64,000 bases of DNA from contig CAVRTQ010000033.1 of the NCBI GenBank assembly GCA_963724195.1, positions 110,488-174,487 on the forward strand. The letters are read 5' to 3'. This DNA comes from Solirubrobacter sp963724195 (GTDB taxonomy: Bacteria; Actinomycetota; Thermoleophilia; Solirubrobacterales; Solirubrobacteraceae). This document shows, in pieces, positions 57,967 to 64,000 of this stretch (position 1 is the first letter of the stretch; the number at the start of each line of letters is the position of its first letter). Below the pieces are notes generated by a model. The model worked only from the letters and a program-made list of their open reading frames with translations. It did not search any database and had not been told where the DNA came from. Position numbers and translations under genes: made by a program.

Positions 57967-59789
57967 GACATCCGGAGCGCGCTGTTGAACGGCGCGAACG
58001 CGCTGGGCAGGCCGCGCAGGGCCGGGCGCAGCTCGGGGCAGTGGCGCAGGAGCACGCTCGACATGTCGGTGTCGCGAATCCAGGCCATGCCCTCCGGCGT
58101 GTAGATCTGCGGCGTGAAGTCCTGGGTGAAGAAGCGGTCGCTGTTGAGCCGCCGCGAGGCCATCACGATGAAGATCCGGAACGCCGTGTCGCTGAACGCG
58201 AAGCCCTTCGGCAGCGGCTCGGCGAACATCCCGACCGTCAGGTCGACCTTCTCGACGTCGCCGTAGACGCGGCGCAGCTGGGCCGCCCACTGCGGGTTCG
58301 CGGTCATGCTCTCGAACCGCGACGGCGCGGGGAGGTGCAGCAGCCGGCGGAACTCGTTGTAGCGCGGCACACCGAGTTCGCGCGAGCGCAGGATGTCGGT
58401 GGCCGCCAGGTCCACGATCTCGCCGTCCGGCCGGACGAAGTGCTGCAGGTCGCGCGGGAAGTTGTGCAGGCAGATCGCGCCCGGATGCGTGTGGCCGAAC
58501 GAGTACAGCTGGTCGGTCAGCGACAGCTCGTCCTCGATCGGCGTGACCTGCGGGCCGGTGAGCTCGCGGAACGCGTAGTCGACGATCGCCGCGTGGTCGC
58601 CGTGCCCGCGGAACGTCCAGTCGTCGGTGATCAGCGGGTGCATGCGATAGACCGACGTGAACTCCTCGGTCAACGAGTACGGAACGCCGTAGTGCTGCGC
58701 CTCCGAGCCCGGGATGCCGCTGATGACCTCGCTCGCGCTCAGGCGGCCGAACGTGCGGTAGATCCGCTCGCCGGCGAGACCGAACCAGTTCGCCCGCATG
58801 CCGATCACGGTCGTCGGGTGCGAGATCACCGCCGGGGTCCACTCGATCGTGTGGATCTTGGCCAGCAGCGCGGCGTTGATCAGCCGCGCGCGCTGGAAGA
58901 TCATCTCGCCGTCCCAGCTCGGGTAGGCCTGGTGCAGGCGGTCGCAGATCGCGTTGTGCTCGAGCGCGAACACGCGTGCCAGCAGGCTCAGCCCGAGCCA
59001 GAACCCGGGCACCTGGCGCGGGTCGTAGGCCTTCTCGTGCGGATAGGGGATCTGGTTGCCCGCCCCGAGCTTGAGCTTGCCGTCGTCGTCCGGCATCCCC
59101 GGCCGGGTGCGGACCGCGTGCTGGGCGCGCAGGCTCGTCCCGTACAGCTGGGACCCGTCCCACCACGGGCTCTCGTGGTTGATGAACGTCGGCAGGTCCG
59201 TCGCGCCCGCCGGCCGCGTCGGGTCCGGTGGCGTGCGCGGGATCACCATCGGGTTGCGCGGGAAGTCGTCGCCCTCCGGCAGCGGGATCAGCCAGGCGTT
59301 GTCGGAGGTCCCGCTGCCGTGGTTGAACCAGTCCTTGATCATGAACTGCAGCCACGCCGCGGCCAGCGCGTTGAGCGTCGTCGCGGGCGTGAACTCGTGG
59401 CGGGTCAGCAGCTCCCGGCTGACGACCCGCGGGTTGGGCTCCAGCACGGCGCGCGCGTCGTCGCGCGGCAGCCGCTCGAACGGCATGTTGCGGCCGAAGC
59501 GCGAGCCCGCGCGGCCCATCGCGGGCTGCTCGAGGTCGTTGTAGGAGCCGTCGGGCGAGCGCTGCGTCAGGTACTCGGGCTTGAACTCCGGCGTCTCCGG
59601 CACGCCGCCTGACGGCAGGTGGTCGGTGTCGTAGAGGTTCTGCTTGCGCAGGACGTTGCGGACGCCGATCAGCACCACCAGCCCCAGGGCGGTCGGCAGC
59701 CGATCCCAACTACGCCGGCGATCGATGGCCGTGGATAGGCCATCGAAGATCCGCCAGCCGAGTGAGTCGCGATAGCCGGACGACTTCAT
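57963..59789 (-). CDS. Fatty-acid alpha-dioxygenase (heme peroxidase/cyclooxygenase superfamily)
   Basis: 608 residues. Closest to plant alpha-DOX (PIOX), which converts fatty acids to 2-hydroperoxy acids. Distal His157 is in QFMIKDWFNHGSG, the catalytic Tyr381 and proximal His384 in EEFTSVYRMHPL with the expected YxxH spacing, and ALEHNAICDRLHQAYPSWDG, AKIHTIEW and VIGMRANWFGLAGE are strong family landmarks. ATG 59789 is preceded by AGGAGG. One hydrophobic segment near residue 35 may attach it to the membrane. Divergent from the catalase-fold gene, with a 12-bp palindrome between them. Confidence 0.88.
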   Translation of the reverse strand: MKSSGYRDSLGWRIFDGLSTAIDRRRSWDRLPTALGLVVLIGVRNVLRKQNLYDTDHLPSGGVPETPEFKPEYLTQRSPDGSYNDLEQPAMGRAGSRFGRNMPFERLPRDDARAVLEPNPRVVSRELLTRHEFTPATTLNALAAAWLQFMIKDWFNHGSGTSDNAWLIPLPEGDDFPRNPMVIPRTPPDPTRPAGATDLPTFINHESPWWDGSQLYGTSLRAQHAVRTRPGMPDDDGKLKLGAGNQIPYPHEKAYDPRQVPGFWLGLSLLARVFALEHNAICDRLHQAYPSWDGEMIFQRARLINAALLAKIHTIEWTPAVISHPTTVIGMRANWFGLAGERIYRTFGRLSASEVISGIPGSEAQHYGVPYSLTEEFTSVYRMHPLITDDWTFRGHGDHAAIVDYAFRELTGPQVTPIEDELSLTDQLYSFGHTHPGAICLHNFPRDLQHFVRPDGEIVDLAATDILRSRELGVPRYNEFRRLLHLPAPSRFESMTANPQWAAQLRRVYGDVEKVDLTVGMFAEPLPKGFAFSDTAFRIFIVMASRRLNSDRFFTQDFTPQIYTPEGMAWIRDTDMSSVLLRHCPELRPALRGLPSAFAPFNSALRMS

Positions 59790-59849
59790 CGGGGCCTCCT
59801 TGGGACGTGCGCCATCCCGCTGAAGCTCTTCGAGGGCCTGCGCGGTGTC

Positions 59850-59861
59850 AACCCGCGGGTT
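59850..59861. promoter_or_regulatory. Palindrome in the alpha-dioxygenase/catalase-like divergent promoter
   Basis: AACCCGCGGGTT, perfect 12 bp, 13 bp before the catalase-like ATG and 60 bp before the alpha-dioxygenase ATG. Could be a shared operator; short palindromes are frequent in GC-rich DNA, so confidence is low. Confidence 0.35.
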
Positions 59862-59874
59862 ACGATCGCGAACC

Positions 59875-61098
59875 ATGAACCCACTGCTCGAGGCGTTCAC
59901 GTTCTTCGTCCTGCGGCCGCTCAACGACCTCGTCATGGTGTTCTGGCGGATCGAGCGCCGGTTCGAGTTCCTCTACCGCCAGCCGTTCGACCGCTGGCTG
60001 CGCCCACCCATCTTCCGCGCGCTCCAGGCGTGGCAGAACGCGCGCCGCACGGACCCGGGGCTCGCCCTCGTCGAGGAGTTCGTGCCCGACGACGAGGCGC
60101 GCAACATCCGCTCCGTGATCGACGAGATCTCCGCCTTCACGCGGGAGAACTACCCGCCCGGCGGCGCGCAGCGCTTCGGCAACTCGAAGACCTACGGCGT
60201 CATGCGGGCCGAGTTCACGGTGCTCGAGGACATCCCGGAGGGCCTGCGCCACGGGCTCTTCAAGGAGCCGCGGACCTACGCGGCCTACGTCCGGCTCGCC
60301 GGGCCGGGCCCGCACGTGCCGGCCGACCTGCACGACCTCGGTCAGTGCTCGATGGGCATCAAGGTCATGGGCGTCGACGGGCCCAAGCTGATGGAGGACG
60401 AGCAGCACACCCAGGACCTGATCCTGGTCACGCCCGCGAGCTTCGTCACGCCCGACATCCGCGAGAACGCGAAGCTGCAGAAGTGGGTGCGCCGCAAGGC
60501 CGACTTCATGTACTTCATGAACCCCTTCGACTCCCACGCGCTCCACATGATCTTCCAGGGGCTCTACTCCCCCATGCAGTCGAGCCCGCTCGAGGTGCAG
60601 TACTACACCAACGTCCCGTTCCTGCTCGGGGAGGGCCAGGCCGTGCAGTACTCCGTCAAGCCGTGCTCGCCCGCCCGCGGCAAGATCCCCGCCGTGCCGG
60701 CGGAGAACTACCTCCACGAGGCGCTGCGCGCGACGCTCGAGGCCGGGGCGTGGACGTTCGACTTCATGGTGCAGGTGCAGACGGACCCGTTCCGGATGCC
60801 GATCGAGGACGCGACGGTGAAGTGGCCCGAGCACCTGTCCCCGTACGTGACCGTCGCCCGGCTCCGGCTCCCGCGCCAGCACTTCGCGTCCGACGAGCAG
60901 ATGGCGTTCGCCAACGTGCTGCGGTTCAACCCGTGGCACTCACTGCCCGAGCACCGGCCGCTGGGCAGCTCGAACCGTGCCCGCCTGACCATGTACTACG
61001 AGCTCGCCAAGCTGCGCCAGCACATGAACCAGGACGAGCACGTCGAGCCGACCGGCGCGGAGCGGTTCCCGGGGTCGGAACCGCTCGCGATCGCCTGA
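59875..61098 (+). CDS. Catalase-fold heme protein, likely hydroperoxide-converting
   Basis: 407 residues, like the mini-catalases that include allene oxide synthases. The proximal motif RxxxY is RARLTMYYELAKLRQ (Arg370, Tyr374). The core GVMRAEFTVLEDIPEGLRHG, EPRTYAAYVRLAG and LMEDEQHTQDLILVT matches the bacterial catalase-like family. The distal region, which in catalases and their relatives reads HxKxHG, is NSKTYG (residues 103-108): the distal His is Asn and the second His is Tyr. Classical catalase activity is therefore unlikely. Beside an alpha-dioxygenase it may rearrange or cleave fatty acid hydroperoxides. An N-terminal hydrophobic stretch may bind membranes. Confidence 0.85.
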   Translation: MNPLLEAFTFFVLRPLNDLVMVFWRIERRFEFLYRQPFDRWLRPPIFRALQAWQNARRTDPGLALVEEFVPDDEARNIRSVIDEISAFTRENYPPGGAQRFGNSKTYGVMRAEFTVLEDIPEGLRHGLFKEPRTYAAYVRLAGPGPHVPADLHDLGQCSMGIKVMGVDGPKLMEDEQHTQDLILVTPASFVTPDIRENAKLQKWVRRKADFMYFMNPFDSHALHMIFQGLYSPMQSSPLEVQYYTNVPFLLGEGQAVQYSVKPCSPARGKIPAVPAENYLHEALRATLEAGAWTFDFMVQVQTDPFRMPIEDATVKWPEHLSPYVTVARLRLPRQHFASDEQMAFANVLRFNPWHSLPEHRPLGSSNRARLTMYYELAKLRQHMNQDEHVEPTGAERFPGSEPLAIA

Positions 61099-61105
61099 GC
61101 CGGGC

Positions 61106-61522
61106 TCAGAACGGCAGCCGGTCGCGCACGCCGCGCCGCGCCGGCGGTTTGGCCGCACCGGCGCCGAGGATCGCCAGCAGCGTGTTGAAGCTCGAGAGGA
61201 GCGTCAACAGCACGGCGGTCTTCGCCGGGAGCTGGCGGCGCACGCCGCCGAGCGCCACCGACAGCGTGTCGGAGGCGTGGATGAAGCGGCCGACCTGGAG
61301 CGAGCGCGCGCGGGTCTGCTCGTCGCCGCGGAGCAGCTCGAGCCCGAGCACGATCGTCCGGACCCCGAACATCCGCAGCGGGTACTGGGACCCGGGCGCG
61401 GCTTCCGGGTCGCTGCCGAGGCGACGGGCCATGACCTCGGGCAACAGCAGCGCGGCGACGCCGTTGAACAGGCGGATGGCGCCGAGGATCTGCGGTGCGC
61501 GGGTGCGCAGCACGTCGACCAT
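61106..61522 (-). CDS. Small membrane protein of unknown function
   Basis: 138 residues with three or four hydrophobic segments (IRLFNGVAALLLPEVMA, FGVRTIVLGLELLR, TAVLLTLLSSFNTLLAILGA). Similar small proteins with GAxRLxxGxxxLxxP starts are common in actinobacteria without known role. ATG 61522 overlaps the previous stop (TGATG). Last gene of the operon running from 63183. Confidence 0.7.
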   Translation of the reverse strand: MVDVLRTRAPQILGAIRLFNGVAALLLPEVMARRLGSDPEAAPGSQYPLRMFGVRTIVLGLELLRGDEQTRARSLQVGRFIHASDTLSVALGGVRRQLPAKTAVLLTLLSSFNTLLAILGAGAAKPPARRGVRDRLPF

Positions 61523-62016
61523 CAGGCGTCCCCGGGCGGGAACGTCAGCGCGAACCGCAGGATCAACCGGTGGCCGCCGAACAGGCGCCCGACGCCCCAC
61601 ACCAGGCCGAGGTACACGCCGGGCGAGACCTCACGGATCTCGTCGCGGATCCAGCCGGCGACGGTGGACGTCTGCGCGTACTCGAGCACGACGCACGGGC
61701 GATCGTCGAGCCAGCTGCCCTGCTCGAACGTCCGGGCCCGGATCGCCTGGATCCCGGCCGGTGAGATCAGGTTGTGGAGATCGCTCGTCTCCGGGTGAAA
61801 CTGCTTGCCGCGCCAGAACAGCAGGCCGAGCACGCGCGACAGCGGCGCGGCGAAGAAGCGGCCGGGCCCCGCGATGATCGTGCCCTGGCTGCGCCCACGC
61901 GGGATCGGGCCGGCGGGACTGTCCTGGAAGAGCGCGTCCAGCTCCACCGTCGTGCGGGCGAGCAGGTCGCGCGCCGCCAGTGTGCGCTCGGGGGCCAGCG
62001 TTGTCGTCACCTTCAC
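61522..62016 (-). CDS. Conserved hypothetical protein (lipid-related context)
   Basis: 164 residues. Contains GPGRFFAAPLSRVLGLLFWRGKQF, DDRPCVVLEYAQTS and IRDEIREVSPGVYLGLVWGVGR, a pattern I associate with actinobacterial proteins of a lipocalin-like or DUF4334-like shape (strands ending in VYLGLVWGVGRLFG), found near oxidoreductases. No signal peptide. GTG/ATG start at 62016; gap of 5 bp from the small-protein gene. Function unknown. Confidence 0.65.
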   Translation of the reverse strand: MKVTTTLAPERTLAARDLLARTTVELDALFQDSPAGPIPRGRSQGTIIAGPGRFFAAPLSRVLGLLFWRGKQFHPETSDLHNLISPAGIQAIRARTFEQGSWLDDRPCVVLEYAQTSTVAGWIRDEIREVSPGVYLGLVWGVGRLFGGHRLILRFALTFPPGDA

Positions 62017-62021
62017 TCCTT

Positions 62022-62312
62022 CTACTGGTTGCGCTCGGCGCTGTCGGCCTCGAGTGCCTGCTGGAGCTCCGGCGCCTCGCCCTGGACGGCGGCGAGCTCG
62101 GCGGCGAGCCGGTTGGCGAGGTCGCTGATCGACGTCAATCGTTCCTCGGCGGCCGCCGACACGGCCGTCCGGGTGCGCGGCTCGGCGCGCAGGTTCTCGA
62201 TGCCGGCCGAGATGCTGTTGAGGATCTCGACGAGGTCCAGCGTCGCGTCGACCTTCTCGGTGGGCACGTCGATGCGGACGGGTGACGGCCCGTCCGCAGG
62301 CGGCGAAGTCAT
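62022..62312 (-). CDS. Small helical protein, copy B
   Basis: 96 residues: MTSPPADGPSPVRIDVPTEK, then LDLVEILNSISAGIENLRAE and a coiled helix RLTSISDLANRLAAELAAVQ. Same plan as the 86-residue copy A. It starts 1 bp after the beta-rich protein copy B, as in the first module. Confidence 0.75.
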   Translation of the reverse strand: MTSPPADGPSPVRIDVPTEKVDATLDLVEILNSISAGIENLRAEPRTRTAVSAAAEERLTSISDLANRLAAELAAVQGEAPELQQALEADSAERNQ

Positions 62313-62313
62313 C

Positions 62314-63183
62314 TCAGGACACTCCTAGCGCCGGGATGGTGATCTGCTCGAGGCCGACGTCCGAGAGCTTGAGGTTCAACAGCTCGTAAGGCGCCACGAC
62401 ATTCTGCAGCTCGATGGCCGCGATGCTCGCGGACGCGGACAGACCCGTCAACGCGAGGTGGTCGATCTCGCCGCGGGCCTGCGGGGTCATGTGCAGGGCG
62501 ATCCGGAGCAGCCCCGCGTCGCAGTGCATCACGTACTCCTGGGCGGTCCCGTCGACGACGATCTTGTCGCTCTGCACGTCCTGGACCGACGCGGAGGGCA
62601 GGCCGATGTTGGCCAGGCTCAGCGTCCCCATCGGCAGCGCCTCGCCGTGCACGCGGCCGATGTCCACGCTGTCGACGGAGACGGCGGGGATGCTGATGTC
62701 GCTGGCCCGCGCACCCGCGAGGGCGAGCCCGGCGATCGCGAACCCCTGGGCCGGCACGGTGATGTTCTGCGCACGGATCTGCTCGGCCACGGCGGTGCCG
62801 AGCGAGAGGTTCGTCAGCGGCGACGCGGTGGCCGCGATCGGGCCCGCGGTCAGCTGCTCGATGTCGATGTCCAGGTTCTGCAGGGCCGGGACCTGCACGT
62901 CGCCGAGGCTCAGCGTGACGTCGGGCGCGCCGAGGTCGATCGTGCCGCTCCAGCTCGGCGAGCCGTCGAACGGGATCTTCACGCCCACCCACCAGTCGAG
63001 CGACAGGTGGACCGTCACCGTGATCCGGAAGTTGCGCAGCATGACCTTGCTGGTGGTCATGCCCACGTGGAAGTCGGACACCGACAGGCGGCCGATCTGC
63101 ACGGGGCCGATCGAGAGCTGCCCGACCGACAGCGACGTCACACCGGCCTTGTGGGCTGTGGTCTGAGGGATCGTGGCGCGCAC
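62314..63183 (-). CDS. Beta-rich protein of unknown function, copy B
   Basis: 289 residues from GTG 63183, chosen for the AAGGAG six bases upstream and for alignment with copy A (RATIPQTTAHKAG versus KATVPNLRAARAS). The N-terminal pentads VTSLS VGQLS IGPVQ IGRLS and the end APYELLNLKLSDVGLEQITI repeat copy A's features at low overall identity, so the duplication is old. A central WWVGVKIPF matches WRVQIPLPW in copy A. Confidence 0.8.
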   Translation of the reverse strand: MRATIPQTTAHKAGVTSLSVGQLSIGPVQIGRLSVSDFHVGMTTSKVMLRNFRITVTVHLSLDWWVGVKIPFDGSPSWSGTIDLGAPDVTLSLGDVQVPALQNLDIDIEQLTAGPIAATASPLTNLSLGTAVAEQIRAQNITVPAQGFAIAGLALAGARASDISIPAVSVDSVDIGRVHGEALPMGTLSLANIGLPSASVQDVQSDKIVVDGTAQEYVMHCDAGLLRIALHMTPQARGEIDHLALTGLSASASIAAIELQNVVAPYELLNLKLSDVGLEQITIPALGVS

Positions 63184-63203
63184 TCGGGCTCCTTCGGGTT
63201 GGA

Positions 63204-63231
63204 GAGATGTCCCGCCGCGGCGGGACATCTC
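63204..63231. promoter_or_regulatory. Perfect 28-bp palindrome
   Basis: Left half GAGATGTCCCGCCG (63204-63217), right half its exact complement, no spacer. It fills the 56-bp gap between the LmbU-type gene (stop 63240) and the beta-rich protein B gene (start 63183). No U-tract follows; it could be an operator for the downstream operon or a terminator of lmbU-like gene. Confidence 0.65.
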
Positions 63232-63239
63232 CGAGCGGG

Positions 63240-63836
63240 TCAGGCCGACGCGGCGACCAGGGCCAGACGCGGGTCCGTGCGGCGTCCGCCGGGGAGCAGG
63301 AGCGAGTCTGCGGCCTCGTCGAGGACGCGGGTCAGCAGCTCCGGCAGCGGGCAGTTCGCGACCGTCGCCGCTTCGCGCCAGCGGCGCTCGCGCTCGGCGG
63401 AGACCTGCACCCGCACGGTCACCCGCTCCACCTCGTCGACGATCCTCCCGGCGCGCGCCGCGAGCTGGCGACGCAGCTCACGCCGCGACCAGCCGAGCGT
63501 CTCGCAGCGGTACAGCCAGAGGTCCTGCTCGGCCTCGTCGAGCGCGGCCACCTCGGCGTGGTGCTGGAGGCTGAGGCTGAGCCGGCGGCGCGCCGGCGGG
63601 AACCGCCGGGCGATGCAGGCGTAGTTGCGCAGCGTCTTGTAGTCGAGGTCCGTGGCGCGCAGCGCCTCCTGGTAGCGGCGCCCGTAGACCTCCTGTCCGT
63701 AGATGATCCAGTCGCCGAGCGCCCATGCCGAACCGTCAGCGATGCGCGCCAGACGCCGACCCACGTCCTTCCACTCGGCGAACGTCATGCCTCGCCGGAG
63801 GAGCGTTCCCTGTTTGGCCATTTCGTCAGCCGCCAT
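63240..63836 (-). CDS. LmbU-family transcriptional regulator
   Basis: 198 residues. Matches the LmbU-type regulators of actinobacterial secondary-metabolite clusters: MTFAEWKDVGRRLARIADGS, WALGDWIIYGQEVYGRRYQE, LDYKTLRNYACIARRFPPAR and LSLQHHAEVAALDEAEQDLW are family landmarks, and SRRELRRQLAARAG closes the DNA-binding part. ATG 63836 is used; 63821 and 63872 are in frame, the latter inside a palindrome. Proposed regulator of the peroxidase/alpha-dioxygenase locus that follows. Confidence 0.85.
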   Translation of the reverse strand: MAADEMAKQGTLLRRGMTFAEWKDVGRRLARIADGSAWALGDWIIYGQEVYGRRYQEALRATDLDYKTLRNYACIARRFPPARRRLSLSLQHHAEVAALDEAEQDLWLYRCETLGWSRRELRRQLAARAGRIVDEVERVTVRVQVSAERERRWREAATVANCPLPELLTRVLDEAADSLLLPGGRRTDPRLALVAASA

Positions 63837-63857
63837 GGGTGGGGTTGGTATCGATGT

Positions 63858-63953
63858 GTTGATGCCTATCAACGCCCTGTCGACAGGGTCAAGACCGCGA
63901 TTCTCATGAGCGCCGGATTGCGAAGTGTCCCTCCATCAACACAAATATGTGTT
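63858..63953. promoter_or_regulatory. Three palindromes upstream of the LmbU-type gene
   Basis: GTTGAT-GCCT-ATCAAC at 63858-63873, CCCTGTCGACAGGG (perfect 14 bp) at 63875-63888 and AACACA-AATA-TGTGTT at 63938-63953. The stretch is much richer in AT than the rest of the window. Together they look like a promoter with several regulator sites. Confidence 0.5.
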
Positions 63954-64000
63954 TGTCAGTAGGCTTACAAAATGGCTAGCCGACGCTGAACGGCTGCTGT

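Noticed and set aside
59875..61098. Annotation as ordinary catalase
   Set aside because: Length is far below classical catalases and the distal His is absent.
1..64000. tRNA genes, rRNA genes, CRISPR arrays, prophage or transposase genes
   Set aside because: None was recognised by eye; a tRNAscan or ISfinder search could still find degenerate ones.

Overview
High-GC (roughly 70 %) actinobacterial DNA. The gene mix (GMC oxidoreductase, NDH-2, narGHJI, LmbU-type regulator, alpha-dioxygenase) and the frequent GTG starts and ATGA/GTGA overlaps would fit the Solirubrobacterales (Thermoleophilia); that placement is inference, since no rRNA or marker gene is present. No tRNA, rRNA, CRISPR array or transposase was seen. 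Many genes are interrupted by single-base indels (five in one antiporter), while both halves of each interrupted protein stay well conserved. I read most of these as sequencing or assembly errors and annotate such genes as one CDS with the break positions stated.

Layout. 1-11.2 kb: end of a GMC oxidoreductase, type II NADH dehydrogenase, glucose-6-phosphate dehydrogenase, GH15 glucosidase, a cation/proton antiporter, then a LysR regulator with an SDR and a flavin monooxygenase, flanked by two matching operator-like palindromes; a second SDR and a GAP-family membrane protein follow. 11.2-15.4 kb: a ClC-type antiporter/glutamate decarboxylase pair (acid resistance) and a rhodanese joined to an amylase fragment. 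15.4-19.5 kb: a divergent catabolic cluster (two-subunit ThDP enzyme; CoA-transferase, HTD2-like hydratase, acyl-CoA dehydrogenase). 20.3-24.2 kb: a tight operon of agmatine deiminase, urease gamma-beta fusion, urease alpha and PaiB-like protein. 24.3-28.7 kb: YihY-like protein, ABC exporter and a NarL-type two-component pair. 28.8-37.4 kb: LysR regulator and the respiratory nitrate reductase operon narGHJI-narK. 37.5-41.5 kb: four overlapping glycosyltransferase genes. 41.6-45.1 kb: gene remnants, a GNAT, a lipoprotein and an AbiEi/DUF559-like protein beginning inside a perfect nested inverted repeat.

45.3-52.1 kb holds a very large modular protein: a short N-terminal AGNAAV motif like those of effectors linked to extracellular contractile injection systems, an Ala/Pro-rich section with tandem repeats, an A/G/K/Q-rich helical region, two membrane segments, a HELGH zinc-peptidase-like domain and a C-terminal region resembling a PD-(D/E)xK nuclease toxin. 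A GTGA-overlapping gene that looks like its immunity protein and a further small protein follow.

52.1-63.9 kb looks like one functional locus: patatin-like lipase, two copies of a two-gene module of unknown beta-rich protein plus small helical protein, DyP peroxidase, a phosphodiesterase-like fusion, a fatty-acid alpha-dioxygenase and a divergent catalase-fold protein lacking the usual distal histidine, with a LmbU-family regulator at the edge. I propose a bacterial fatty-acid oxygenation (oxylipin) pathway. This locus and the effector locus are the two most interesting systems in the window.
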